Below are positions 1 through 8,954 of a stretch of DNA of 64,000 nucleotides, one piece after another; the first letter of the stretch is position 1; every line of letters begins with the position of its first letter. The notes under the pieces were generated by a model. It was not told the origin of the DNA. It did no database searches and worked only from the letters and a program-made list of their open reading frames with translations. Source of the stretch: Luteibacter pinisoli (lineage in GTDB: Bacteria > Pseudomonadota > Gammaproteobacteria > Xanthomonadales > Rhodanobacteraceae); the NCBI RefSeq assembly GCF_006385595.1, contig NZ_CP041046.1:620001-684000 (forward strand), written 5' to 3'. Position numbers and translations under genes: made by a program.

Positions 1-543
1 CGCGTGGCCAAGCTGGCTGGCGGCGTGGCCGTCATCAAGGTTGGCGCCGCCACCGAAGTCGAGATGAAGGAAAAGAAGGCCCGCGTTGAAGACGCCCTGC
101 ACGCGACCCGTGCGGCCGTCGAAGAAGGCGTGGTCCCGGGCGGCGGCGTGGCCCTCATCCGTGCACTGAAGGCCCTCGAAGGCCTGAAGGGCAAGAACAC
201 GGACCAGGACCTCGGCATCGCGATCACCCGTCGCACGCTGGAAGCCCCGCTGCGCGCCATCGTCACCAACGCCGGTGAAGAAGCGTCGGTCATCCTGAAC
301 AAGGTGAAGGAAGGCAACGGTAACTTCGGTTACAACGCTGCCACCGGTGAGTTCGGCGACATGATTGCCTTCGGCATCCTGGACCCGACCAAGGTCACCC
401 GTTCGGCCCTGCAGTTCGCTGCTTCGGTCGCCGGTTCGATCATCACCACCGAAGCCGCCGTGACCGAAGTGCCGAAGAAGGACGACGGCGCTGGCCACGG
501 TGCCCCGGGTGGCATGGGCGGCATGGGTGGCATGGACTTCTAA
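1..543 (+). CDS. groEL: Chaperonin GroEL, C-terminal part (cut by window start)
   Basis: This is the last 180 codons of the 60-kDa chaperonin that folds proteins inside the GroEL-GroES cage in the cytoplasm. The visible part includes the intermediate/equatorial segment EDALHATRAAVEEGVVPGGG, which carries the conserved nucleotide-contacting loop, and the sequence ends in the typical flexible Gly-Gly-Met tail (GGMGGMGGMDF). The reading frame is open at base 1, so the true start lies upstream, probably behind groES. A strong Rho-independent terminator follows 27 bp after the stop, so this is the end of the groESL operon. Identification is certain; only the upstream part is missing. Confidence 0.98.
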   Translation, partial: RVAKLAGGVAVIKVGAATEVEMKEKKARVEDALHATRAAVEEGVVPGGGVALIRALKALEGLKGKNTDQDLGIAITRRTLEAPLRAIVTNAGEEASVILNKVKEGNGNFGYNAATGEFGDMIAFGILDPTKVTRSALQFAASVAGSIITTEAAVTEVPKKDDGAGHGAPGGMGGMGGMDF

Positions 544-570
544 GTCCCGCCTTCCGGCTCGCTGTATGAA

Positions 571-602
571 AAAGGCCCTGCGCAAGCAGGGCCTTTTTTT
601 TT
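571..602 (+). terminator. Rho-independent terminator of groEL
   Basis: A 10-bp perfect stem (AAAGGCCCTG / CAGGGCCTTT) with a 6-nt loop is followed by an unbroken T run. It lies 27 bp after the groEL stop. The next gene is on the other strand and ends at 624, so the hairpin separates convergent genes. Confidence 0.9.
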
Positions 603-623
603 GCCTCGGTTTTGTCGTGGCGG

Positions 624-2516
624 TTACTGCCCGGCGCCTGCCGCGGCTTCCTCTTCGGCCTGGCCGGGCTGGCGGGCCAGCACCGTGGCGTCCGGCGTGG
701 CGAACTGCGCGACCAGCGGATCCAGCTTGCGCTTCATGCGCAGCATGGCGACGTTGCTCATCGAGATATCGGTGTACTTCAGGGCGGCATCTTCCGGCGC
801 CGCCGGTGCATCCGGGGCGCGGGTAAGCGACGCCATCGCCGGGGCAACGACCTGGGTCAGCGCGAAGTACGCATCGTCATGCACGCCCGCCTGTTCCATC
901 AGGCGGCCAGGGAGCATCCACGCAGCGAGGTCACCATTGCGCGGTGCCGGACCGTCCTCGTGGGCATCGATAAGGATGTAGGGCACCGTCTGGGCGAGCA
1001 TGTCGCTGCCCGAGGTAAAGCCGGCCTTCGCATACGTTTCGGTCAGCGCCGGCAGGTGATCGCCGTAGAACAGCAGCAGCGTCGGCCGCTCGCGCTGCTT
1101 GAGCATGTCGGCCAGCCTGCCCAGTTCCGCGTCAGCGCGGCGCATGTGAAAGATGTAGTTACGCAGCTGCAGTTTCGCGTCATCGCTGATGCCCTCGGGC
1201 ACCGGGATGGCATCGCGTTCGGCGGTATCGGCAATCGCTGATTTATCGTACGGACCATGCGCTTCCATGCTGATGGCGAAGACGAACCGCGGCGGGCCGT
1301 CATTCTTCAGCTGCGCCATGATCTCGTCCGTCATGGCGCTGTCCGGCATGTGCTCGCCGTTCGGCGCGGCGTTCGCCGGGAAATCCTTCTGCGAAACGAA
1401 CCGGTCGAAGCCAAGCGTGCGGAAGGCGCTCGTGCGGTTCCAGAAGCCCGGGTCGTTGCCGTGCACGGCGATGGTCTCGTAACCATGCGAACGCAGCGTG
1501 CGCACCATGCCCGGCATGACGCCGGCCTGCATCTGCAGGTAAGGGAACTGCATGGAAGGGAAATAGCGCAGCGACAGGCCGGTCAGCACCTCGAACTCGG
1601 TGCGGATCGTGCCGCCGCCAAAGGTCGGGACATGCAGCTGGCCGAAGCTGGCGTGCTCGGCAAGGCGGTGCAGGTTGGGCGCGAAATTGTCGTGTTCCAG
1701 GCCCTTGATCACGGCAGGGTCGAAGAACGACTCGCTCTGCACCACCACGATGTCCGGCGTCTGCCGCGTGTTCGCCGCGGTGTCGGCCATGTGCTGGCGC
1801 AGCGTCGCGTCGCTGGCCGCGATAAAGCGTGAGGCCTCGGCGGGGTCGGCCTTGGTCTTCTTGCCGGCGTCCTGCAGGCGGAACTGCATCAGCGTGGTGA
1901 CGACGCCGTTGTAGCCCGCATTGGCGGCGGCGGACCACGGCTGCATGCCCAGGCGGTCCTTGTCGTACATATGCGACCACGCAGGCAGGCCTGCGAACAG
2001 CGTGCCGACCAGGGCGACCAGGGCGATACCGCTGAGCAGCCGGCGGCCATGCGTGCGCCGCGCCATCAGCGGCGGCTCGTAACGGGCCAGCAGCACCACC
2101 AGGGCGATGGTGGCGGCAATGGCGAGGTAGGGCAGGGGATTCGTCGGCAGATAGCCACCGAGGAGGTGGAAGCCGCCGTTCTTCAGCTGGCCCACCATCC
2201 GGAAGTCGGCCGGCAATAGCGGCGAACCGAGGTTTTTCATCTTGATGGCGCTTACCCCCAACACGATGCCCTGGCCCAGGAAGGCGAGCGCAAACGAGAG
2301 CACGACCCGCCGCGTCAGCACCGTCAGCAGGGTGGCGCAGAGCAGCCCGGGGAAGGCGTTGGCGAAGAGGTGCCAGGGCCTGTCCGCCCAGGCGGCCGTG
2401 GACACGCCGGGGTTGCCGTCGAGGAAGCCGGTGTAGAGGACGAACGCCAGGGCGAGGCACACCGGAAGAGTGACCCTGCCCAGGGTGTCGCGCCAACCCG
2501 TTGAAATACCTTTCAT
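624..2516 (-). CDS. LTA synthase family protein (phosphoglycerol transferase-like sulfatase-fold enzyme)
   Basis: A 630-residue inner-membrane enzyme of the alkaline-phosphatase/sulfatase superfamily. The N-terminus has about five hydrophobic segments (roughly residues 14-33, 49-68, 71-90, 126-145, 160-178). The periplasmic catalytic domain starts near residue 253, with VVVQSESFFDP (metal-binding Glu near 262), FGGGTIRTEFE (catalytic Thr near 303), EAHGPYD and FYGDHLPA (metal Asp/His). This family transfers phosphoglycerol from phosphatidylglycerol; in Gram-positives it builds lipoteichoic acid. In a Gram-negative the likely target is a periplasmic glucan (OpgB-like) or another envelope glycan, which is inferred. 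It stands alone, convergent with groEL and divergent from glnE. Confidence 0.85.
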   Translation of the reverse strand: MKGISTGWRDTLGRVTLPVCLALAFVLYTGFLDGNPGVSTAAWADRPWHLFANAFPGLLCATLLTVLTRRVVLSFALAFLGQGIVLGVSAIKMKNLGSPLLPADFRMVGQLKNGGFHLLGGYLPTNPLPYLAIAATIALVVLLARYEPPLMARRTHGRRLLSGIALVALVGTLFAGLPAWSHMYDKDRLGMQPWSAAANAGYNGVVTTLMQFRLQDAGKKTKADPAEASRFIAASDATLRQHMADTAANTRQTPDIVVVQSESFFDPAVIKGLEHDNFAPNLHRLAEHASFGQLHVPTFGGGTIRTEFEVLTGLSLRYFPSMQFPYLQMQAGVMPGMVRTLRSHGYETIAVHGNDPGFWNRTSAFRTLGFDRFVSQKDFPANAAPNGEHMPDSAMTDEIMAQLKNDGPPRFVFAISMEAHGPYDKSAIADTAERDAIPVPEGISDDAKLQLRNYIFHMRRADAELGRLADMLKQRERPTLLLFYGDHLPALTETYAKAGFTSGSDMLAQTVPYILIDAHEDGPAPRNGDLAAWMLPGRLMEQAGVHDDAYFALTQVVAPAMASLTRAPDAPAAPEDAALKYTDISMSNVAMLRMKRKLDPLVAQFATPDATVLARQPGQAEEEAAAGAGQ

Positions 2517-2694
2517 AAAAGCCCTCGTGTCACGCCCCTGTCGCGAGGGGATGGGAACTGTAACGAATCAGACATGAACCGGTTGTCACGCGGAAACCCC
2601 TGTCGGCACACGATTTTTCGTAGGGTTATGCCGAAAAAACCCGCAAACGGCGCGGCAGCGCGCTCGCGACCCAGTCAGGCACAATGACCGCCTC

Positions 2695-5583
2695 ATGAAT
2701 GAAAATGCCGCCGCCCCGCGCGAAAGCGCCGACCTCCGCGCGCTGATCGATCAGCGTTATGACGACGTGATGGCTGCCTGCCGCGCGGCACGCATTCCGC
2801 TGCATGACGACGCAGGCGTCGCGGAGCGCGTTCGCCGCACCCTGCTTGCGTCGGACTTCGCCTACGACGTGTTCCGTCGGCAGCCCGAGCTGCTGGCGCC
2901 GGCCGGACTGGAGCGGCTGCGCGTCAACGCCGATGCCTCCACCCGTGGGGCCACGCTGGAGCTGCCGGCGGATGAAGATCGGTGCATGGCCGTACTGCGC
3001 CGCTTCCGGCACGCCGAGGCCGTGCGCCTCGTGTTCCGCGACGTCAACGGCCTGGACGACATCGACGAGACGCTGGCCTCCACCAGCGCGCTCTACGAGA
3101 CGCTGCTGGCCCTCGCCCTGCGCTGGTCCGAGAACGCGCTGCGTGCGCGGCACGGCGTGCCGCGCGACCCTGCGGGTAAGGAACAACGCATGGTGGTGCT
3201 GGGCTTCGGCAAGCTCGGCGGTAACGAACTCAACTTTTCCTCCGACATCGACCTGGTGCTCGCCTATGCCTCCGGTGGCGATACCGATGGCGCGCGCCCG
3301 CTCGACAACGGCGAGTACTTCGTGCGCGAGGCGCGACAGCTGGTTCGCCTGCTGGCCGAGCCCACGGTCGATGGCATCTGCGCACGCGTGGACCTGCGCC
3401 TGAGGCCGTTTGGTAACGCCGGCCGCCTCGCGCTGCCGTTCACCGCGATGGAGCAGTACTACCAGCGCGAAGGCCGCGACTGGGAGCGCTACGCGTGGAT
3501 CAAGGCGCGGCCGGTAGCGGGCGACCGCACGGCCGGTCGCGAGCTGCAGGACATGCTGCGCCCCTTCGTCTACCGCCGCTATCTCGACTACACCGCGTTT
3601 GCGGGCCTGCGCGAGATGAAGGCGCTGATCGACGCGGAAGTCGCGCGCAAGGACCTCGCCGGCAACCTCAAGCTGGGGCCGGGTGGCATCCGCGAGATCG
3701 AGTTCGTGGTGCAGCTCACCCAGATGATCCGCGGCGGCCGCGACCCGGCGCTGCGCGTGCGCGGCCTGCTGCCGGCGCTGCGTGCCTGCGAGTCGCGTGG
3801 CTACATTCCCAAGGCCCGCGCGAGGCTCCTGCGTGAGGCGTATGTGTTCCTGCGCCGGCTGGAAAACCGCGTGCAGATGCTGCGCGATGCACAGACGCAC
3901 GATATCCCCGATGACGCGCTGTCCCGCGAGCGCCTCGCGCTGGGGCTCGGCTACGCCTCGTGGGATGCCCTGTCAGTGGACCTCGCGCGGCACCGCACGG
4001 AAGTCTCGGCCGAGTTTGCCGCGGTGCTCGTGCCGCAGGCCGGCCAGACCGCCACGGCGCCGGTGGCCGAGTCGGAGCTGTGGCAAGCCGCACGCGATGA
4101 AACGCTCACGGCGGCCATGATGGAGGCGTCGGGCTTCGTGCCGGGTATCGAGGCCGCCGATGCGTTGGGCAAGCTTCCGCGTGCCGGATCCGTCCGCTCG
4201 ATGTCGGCGCGCTCCGCGGAGCGGCTCGAGCGTCTCATGCCGCAGCTCATTGCCGCCGCGCGCGCCAGTGCGTCACCCTCACCCAGCCTGCTGCGCATGG
4301 TGCGGCTGGTGCAGGCGGTGGCGCGGCGTTCGTCCTACCTGGCGTTGCTCGACGAGCAGCCCAGTGCGCGGCGGCGCGTGGCCAACGTATTTGCCGAGAG
4401 CGCCTTCCTCGCCGAGCGCGTGATTGCCCAGCCCCTGCTGCTGGACGACGTGCTGGATCCGCGCATCGATCAGTTGCCGCTGAAGCGCGCGGATATTTCC
4501 GCGGAGATCGTGCGTACGCTGGGCACGCTTGACGAGCGCGATGCCGAGCGCGAACTCGAGCGCATCAACGAATTCCGCTCCAGTATCGCGTTCCGCCTGG
4601 GCCTCGCCTTCAGCGATGGCCGCGCCGATGCAACGGCGACCGCGCGTCGTCTCGCCGGGCTGGCCGAGGCGGTGATTGGCGCGGTGCTCGCGCTCGCCGT
4701 CCGTGAGATGGCCGCGCAACACGGACGCCTGCCGGGCGACGGTATCGGCTTTGCCGTGCTGGGCTACGGTAGCCTCGGCGGCGAGGAACTTGGCTTCGCC
4801 TCCGACCTTGACCTCGTGTTTGTCTACGACGGCCGCCGTGCGAATGCGATGAGCGATGGCGCGCGGCCCGTGGACGGTACGCGCTGGTACCAGCGCCTGG
4901 CCCAGCGCGTGATGCACTGGCTGGGCGCGCAGACGCACGCCGGCAAGCTTTATGACGTCGATACGCGGTTACGCCCCGATGGCTCGAAAGGCCTGCTCGT
5001 CGCCAGCGTGGATGCATTCGAGGCGTACCAGCGCGATCGCGCGTGGACGTGGGAGCACCAGGCGTTGCAGCGTGCCCGTTTCGTGGCCGGTGACGCCGCC
5101 GTGGGCTCGATGCTCGACGCCGTGCGTCGCGAGATCCTGGGTGCGGTGCGCGACACGGCCCGCGTGGTCGCGGAGGTGGGCGCCATGCGCGCGCGGTGGC
5201 GGGCGGAGCGCGACCGTTCCGACGCGACGCAGGTTGACCTCAAGCAGGGCAAGGGCGGCTTGATCGACATCGAATTCGTCCTGCAGGGCATGGTGCTGGC
5301 GCACGCGGCGGCCCATCCCGGCATCCTGGACAGCACCGCCAACAGCGTGTTGATCGACGAGCTGCGCGTCGCGGGGCTGTTCACCCAGGCCCAGGCCGAT
5401 ACGTTGCACGTGGCGCACGCCGACCTGCTGCAGATGGGCCTCACCTGCACGCTGGATCTGCGGCCCCGCGTCACCGCCCGGACGCCCGCGCTCGACATGC
5501 TGTGCGCTGCCGTGGAGCGCGTGATCGGCGAACTCGGCTTCGACTTCGGCGCTGCGGCGCCGTCCGAGGCCAAGGCTGTCTGA
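2695..5583 (+). CDS. glnE: Bifunctional glutamine synthetase adenylyltransferase/deadenylase
   Basis: A 962-residue cytoplasmic enzyme that attaches AMP to, or removes it from, the regulatory tyrosine of glutamine synthetase in response to PII, linking nitrogen status to GS activity. Two nucleotidyltransferase domains are visible: GFGKLGGNELNFSSDIDLV (residues 170-188, deadenylase half) and GYGSLGGEELGFASDLDLV (690-708, adenylylase half). Each is followed by its helical GlnE domain with GGIREIEFVVQ and GGLIDIEFVLQ. Length matches the family (about 945). The ATG at 2695 has no strong Shine-Dalgarno, but family length fits it. The nucleoside hydrolase follows after 51 bp and may be co-transcribed. 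Confidence 0.97.
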   Translation: MNENAAAPRESADLRALIDQRYDDVMAACRAARIPLHDDAGVAERVRRTLLASDFAYDVFRRQPELLAPAGLERLRVNADASTRGATLELPADEDRCMAVLRRFRHAEAVRLVFRDVNGLDDIDETLASTSALYETLLALALRWSENALRARHGVPRDPAGKEQRMVVLGFGKLGGNELNFSSDIDLVLAYASGGDTDGARPLDNGEYFVREARQLVRLLAEPTVDGICARVDLRLRPFGNAGRLALPFTAMEQYYQREGRDWERYAWIKARPVAGDRTAGRELQDMLRPFVYRRYLDYTAFAGLREMKALIDAEVARKDLAGNLKLGPGGIREIEFVVQLTQMIRGGRDPALRVRGLLPALRACESRGYIPKARARLLREAYVFLRRLENRVQMLRDAQTHDIPDDALSRERLALGLGYASWDALSVDLARHRTEVSAEFAAVLVPQAGQTATAPVAESELWQAARDETLTAAMMEASGFVPGIEAADALGKLPRAGSVRSMSARSAERLERLMPQLIAAARASASPSPSLLRMVRLVQAVARRSSYLALLDEQPSARRRVANVFAESAFLAERVIAQPLLLDDVLDPRIDQLPLKRADISAEIVRTLGTLDERDAERELERINEFRSSIAFRLGLAFSDGRADATATARRLAGLAEAVIGAVLALAVREMAAQHGRLPGDGIGFAVLGYGSLGGEELGFASDLDLVFVYDGRRANAMSDGARPVDGTRWYQRLAQRVMHWLGAQTHAGKLYDVDTRLRPDGSKGLLVASVDAFEAYQRDRAWTWEHQALQRARFVAGDAAVGSMLDAVRREILGAVRDTARVVAEVGAMRARWRAERDRSDATQVDLKQGKGGLIDIEFVLQGMVLAHAAAHPGILDSTANSVLIDELRVAGLFTQAQADTLHVAHADLLQMGLTCTLDLRPRVTARTPALDMLCAAVERVIGELGFDFGAAAPSEAKAV

Positions 5584-5634
5584 ACCCGCGCGGCAGCGCT
5601 ATGCTGTCCGGCCATCCATGGACGCAACCGCAAG

Positions 5635-6567
5635 ATGACACGACTGCCGCTGCTGATTGACACCGACCCGGGCGTGGATGACGCCCTCGCCATCCTGATG
5701 GCGCATGCGCACACCGACGTGGCGGCGCTCACCGTCGCCGCGGGCAACGTCGGGTTGAAGCACACCGTGCGCAATGCGCGCACGCTGGTGGACCTGGTCG
5801 GTGCGACGACGCCGGTCTTCGCCGGGTGCCCGTCACCGCTGGTTCGCGCGCCGGAGGAAGATGCGGCGTTCGTGCACGGCGAAGATGGTTTTGGCGACGT
5901 GGGGTTTCCTGAGCCGAAGCACGCGGCTGAGACCGAACACGCGGCGCTCGCGCTGATCCGCCTGACCAAAGAGCGTCCCGGTGAGCTCACCCTGGTGGCC
6001 CTCGGGCCGCTGACCAATCTCGCCCTCGCGGTACGCCTTGACCCGGCGATGCCGCAGCGCGTGAAGCGCCTGGTCATCATGGGCGGTGCGGTCACTGGCC
6101 ACGGCAACACCGGCAAGATCCCGGCGGAGTTCAACATCGGCTTCGATCCCGAAGCCGCCCATGTGGTGTTCGAAGCGTTCGAGATGTTCGACCTGGTGGA
6201 TTGGGAGGCGACCGTGCGCCATGCCTTCCCTGACGATGTCTACGAAGGCTGGGTGGCCCGTGGCGACAAGCGCGCCGCCTTCTTCCACGACGTGTTCGGC
6301 ACGGCTCGCCGCTTCAATGCGGAGCACGAGCGCACCGGCTTCATCGCGGCGGACGCCCTGGCCATGGCCGTGGCGCTGGATCCGGCCATGGTGACCCGTG
6401 CCGAAACCCGCCACGTGGCGATCGAGCTGGATGGCCGGCTCACCCGCGGTGCCACCGTCGTCGACTGGCACGGCCGCCTGGGCGGGCGCCCCAATGCCCG
6501 GATTGTCCTGGACGTGGACCAGGCCCGTTTCGGCGAGCTGATCGCCCAGGCGCTGGGCGCCCTGTAA
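5635..6567 (+). CDS. Nucleoside hydrolase (inosine/uridine-preferring type)
   Basis: A 310-residue enzyme that hydrolyses the N-glycosidic bond of ribonucleosides to give base plus ribose, for nucleoside salvage. The calcium-binding signature DTDPGVDDA lies at residues 9-17, and the later blocks LVIMGGA and EFNIGFDPEAA, typical of the IunH/RihA-C fold, are present. The later active-site region contains FIAADALAMAVAL. No signal peptide is seen, so it is cytoplasmic. Exact substrate preference cannot be read from the sequence. It follows glnE on the same strand and precedes the independently promoted rpmE2. Confidence 0.93.
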   Translation: MTRLPLLIDTDPGVDDALAILMAHAHTDVAALTVAAGNVGLKHTVRNARTLVDLVGATTPVFAGCPSPLVRAPEEDAAFVHGEDGFGDVGFPEPKHAAETEHAALALIRLTKERPGELTLVALGPLTNLALAVRLDPAMPQRVKRLVIMGGAVTGHGNTGKIPAEFNIGFDPEAAHVVFEAFEMFDLVDWEATVRHAFPDDVYEGWVARGDKRAAFFHDVFGTARRFNAEHERTGFIAADALAMAVALDPAMVTRAETRHVAIELDGRLTRGATVVDWHGRLGGRPNARIVLDVDQARFGELIAQALGAL

Positions 6568-6581
6568 GGCCCGGGGGCTGG

Positions 6582-6610
6582 TTGCAGATTGACCAGCCCC
6601 TCGCTACAAT
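6582..6610 (+). promoter_or_regulatory. Sigma70-type promoter of rpmE2
   Basis: TTGCAG (6582-6587) and TACAAT (6605-6610) are separated by exactly 17 bp, a near-consensus -35/-10 pair. It sits 38 bp before the rpmE2 ATG and just after the stop of the nucleoside hydrolase gene. Confidence 0.65.
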
Positions 6611-6648
6611 GCCGCTCTTTTCACCCCGCCATTCAAGAAGTCACGAAC

Positions 6649-6894
6649 ATGAAAGAGAACATCCATCCGAAGTACCAGCCGGTGGTTTTCCAGGACCTGT
6701 CGTCGGATTTCGCGTTCCTGACGCGTTCGACCATGTCCTCCAAGGACACCGTGAAGTGGGAAGACGGTAACGAATACCCGGTCATCAAGCTGGATATCTC
6801 CAGCCATTCGCACCCGTTCTACACGGGTAAGCAGAAGACCCTCGACGTGGGCGGCCGCGTCGACAAGTTCCGCCAGCGCTACGGCAAGAAGTAA
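6649..6894 (+). CDS. rpmE2: 50S ribosomal protein L31, type B
   Basis: An 81-residue ribosomal protein of the large subunit, part of the central protuberance/inter-subunit bridge. The start MKENIHPKYQPVVFQD and the block SHPFYTGKQK are diagnostic of L31. The zinc-ribbon cysteines of the A-type protein are absent (there is no Cys in the protein), so this is the zinc-free B form. In many bacteria the B form replaces the zinc form under zinc starvation through Zur; no clear Zur box is seen here, and whether a second rpmE exists lies outside this window. The ATG at 6649 follows its own promoter and a terminator follows. Confidence 0.96.
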   Translation: MKENIHPKYQPVVFQDLSSDFAFLTRSTMSSKDTVKWEDGNEYPVIKLDISSHSHPFYTGKQKTLDVGGRVDKFRQRYGKK

Positions 6895-6947
6895 GCCGAA
6901 GCGGTCCGCGCGCCGCCTGCGGGGTGGCGTTTAGCGAGGATAGAAAG

Positions 6948-6985
6948 GACACGGGGCGAGCCCATGGCTTGCCCCGTGTCTTTTT
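6948..6985 (+). terminator. Rho-independent terminator of rpmE2
   Basis: A long stem (GACACGGGGC / GCCCCGTGTC, extended by partial pairing towards the loop) is followed by five Ts, 53 bp after the rpmE2 stop and ahead of the gltA promoter region. Confidence 0.85.
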
Positions 6986-7033
6986 GCGTGCGCGTTTTCC
7001 ACCTTCGTCGAACGGACGTTTGACTGGGCGATG

Positions 7034-7042
7034 TGCGATAAT
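7034..7042 (+). promoter_or_regulatory. Candidate extended -10 promoter element for gltA
   Basis: TGCGATAAT fits an extended -10 (TG-n-GATAAT) but no good -35 lies 16-18 bp upstream. It would leave a leader of roughly 120 nt before the gltA GTG. The assignment is tentative. Confidence 0.35.
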
Positions 7043-7167
7043 GGGGAACTTCGGTCGCCGTGTGCGGCCGGTACGGTGGCTTCCCCAGGCCGTCGTTTCA
7101 TCCACATCCCCAGCGTCGTTCCCTACGCGGATCGACGTGTCCGAACAGAGTGAAAGAGGAGCTCGCC

Positions 7168-8463
7168 GTGTCCGACGCCAAAACCGTCAAATTGGTCGAT
7201 GAATCCAACAAGCCCGTGAGCGAACTGCCGGTCATCGGCGGCACGCTCGGCGCCGAGTGCGTCGACATCGGCACGCTGTACAAGGACACCGGTTACTTCA
7301 CGTACGACCCGGGCTACGGCAGCACCGCCAGCACGAAGAGCGCCATCACCTACATCGACGGCGACAAGGGCGTCCTGCTGTATCGCGGCTACCCGATCGA
7401 GCAGCTGGCCGAGAAGTCCACCTTCCTCGAAACCTCCTACCTGCTGCTTAACGGCGAGTTGCCGTCCAAGCCGCAGTTCGAGAAGTTCTCGAACGACATC
7501 ACGCATCACTCGATGATGCATGAGAACCTGAAGGACTTCCTGAAGGGCTTCCACCACAACGCCCATCCGATGGCCATGCTGGCCGCCTCGGTGGCGTCCC
7601 TCTCGGCGTTCTACCACGACGATCTCAACGTCGAGAACCCGGAGCACCGCCATCTGGCCGCCATCCGCCTCATCGCGAAGATGCCGACCATCGCTTCGGC
7701 CATCTATCGCCACTCCATCGGCTGGCCGAACCGCTACCCGCGCAACAACCTCGAGTACGTGACGCGCTTCCTGCACACCATGTTCGAAGTGCCGAGCGAG
7801 GCGTACCACGTGAACCCGGTCGTCGCGAAGGCGCTCGACCTGCTGTTCATCCTGCACGCCGACCACGAGCAGAACGCCTCCACGTCGACGGTTCGCCTGG
7901 TGGGCTCCACCGGTGCCAACCCGTATGCGTCGGTGGCCGCCGGCATCACCGCGCTCTGGGGCCCGGCCCACGGTGGCGCGAACGAAGCCGTGCTGCTGCA
8001 GCTTGAAGAGATCGGCACCGCCGATAAGGTCGAGAACGCGGTCAAGCGCGCGAAGGACAAGAACGATTCGTTCCGTCTCATGGGCTTTGGCCACCGCGTG
8101 TACAAGAACTTCGACCCGCGCGCCAAGATCATCCGCGAGGCCTGCCACAACGTGCTCAACGAGCTCGGCGTGAACGACCCGCTGCTCGAAGTGGCCATGA
8201 AGCTGGAAGAGGCTGCACTGAAGGACGACTACTTCGTCGAGCGCAAGCTCTACCCGAACGTCGACTTCTACTCGGGCATCATCTACAAGGCCCTGGGCAT
8301 CCCGACCGAGATGTTCACCGTGATGTTCGCCATCGCGCGCACCTCCGGCTGGATCTCGCACTGGATCGAGCAGCACGAGACCCCGGGATCGCGCATCGGC
8401 CGCCCGCGCCAGATCTACACCGGCGCCGACGTCCGCGATTACGTCCCCGGCGACAAGCGCTAA
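7168..8463 (+). CDS. gltA: Citrate synthase
   Basis: A 431-residue type II (hexameric, proteobacterial) citrate synthase that condenses oxaloacetate with acetyl-CoA at the entry of the TCA cycle. The catalytic triad is visible: His268 in GPAHGGANEA, His309 in GFGHRVYKNFDPR and Asp366 in YPNVDFYSG, within a few residues of the E. coli positions. The frame is open further upstream, but the GTG at 7168 is chosen because AAAGAGGAG precedes it by 6 nt and the resulting N-terminus (SDAKTVKLVDE) and length match the family. It is transcribed alone, with a terminator directly after the stop. Confidence 0.97.
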   Translation: MSDAKTVKLVDESNKPVSELPVIGGTLGAECVDIGTLYKDTGYFTYDPGYGSTASTKSAITYIDGDKGVLLYRGYPIEQLAEKSTFLETSYLLLNGELPSKPQFEKFSNDITHHSMMHENLKDFLKGFHHNAHPMAMLAASVASLSAFYHDDLNVENPEHRHLAAIRLIAKMPTIASAIYRHSIGWPNRYPRNNLEYVTRFLHTMFEVPSEAYHVNPVVAKALDLLFILHADHEQNASTSTVRLVGSTGANPYASVAAGITALWGPAHGGANEAVLLQLEEIGTADKVENAVKRAKDKNDSFRLMGFGHRVYKNFDPRAKIIREACHNVLNELGVNDPLLEVAMKLEEAALKDDYFVERKLYPNVDFYSGIIYKALGIPTEMFTVMFAIARTSGWISHWIEQHETPGSRIGRPRQIYTGADVRDYVPGDKR

Positions 8464-8464
8464 G

Positions 8465-8494
8465 AAAAAAGCCCGCGAAAGCGGGCTTTTTTTT
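8465..8494 (+). terminator. Rho-independent terminator of gltA
   Basis: Stem GCCCGC / GCGGGC with a GAAA tetraloop, flanked by a run of As and eight Ts. It begins 2 bp after the gltA stop. The A/T flanks make it potentially bidirectional. Confidence 0.9.
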
Positions 8495-8518
8495 GGCTTG
8501 TCGCGTCCGCCGCCAGCG

Positions 8519-8713
8519 TCGGTTCATTCGCTCCGCGAATGCATGTTTTCAGCGGCCTTCGCCGCCTCCTTCCTGTTTCGTTGAGGAAACTGCGGGTGGA
8601 CAGGCCCCCGGGGCCGCCAGACGCGGACCTTCGGACCGGGCCGTAGGCAACCTCATCGCGATCATCTCGGCTCAAGGCGGCCCTCCGCTTATGTCGGCCC
8701 CGGGGGCCTGCCC
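8519..8713 (+). repeat. Long intergenic repeat, copy A (inverted partner at 8955-9150)
   Basis: About 195 bp whose reverse complement recurs at 8955-9150. Shared blocks are the left end (TCGGTTCATTCGC), a TGTTTTCAGCGGC segment, a 34-bp identical block at 8614-8647 and a 25-bp identical block at 8677-8701. Inside the copy, ACAGGCCCCCGGGGCC near 8600 and GGCCCCGGGGGCCTGC near 8697 are inverted, so the unit can itself fold into a long hairpin. No convincing ORF is present. Confidence 0.75.
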
Positions 8714-8954
8714 ACCCGCGCGCCAACTGTTGTCGTAACTCGCGGGAGATCACACCGCGTAAAGCAACCGCGCGCGACCAGCTGGCGCTACGAGGTGCTG
8801 GGTGCCGGGAAAGGGGAGGGGGGCGTGGGCGTCTTCGCGGCAGGCGTGCTCGCGAGAGGGCCCGTCTCCCGGCACGCGGTCGCGCGCGAGCGCGCTCCTA
8901 CAAAAGCCGGGTATTCTGCTTTTGTCACACGCAACGGGGCGCGTGGACTCGGAG

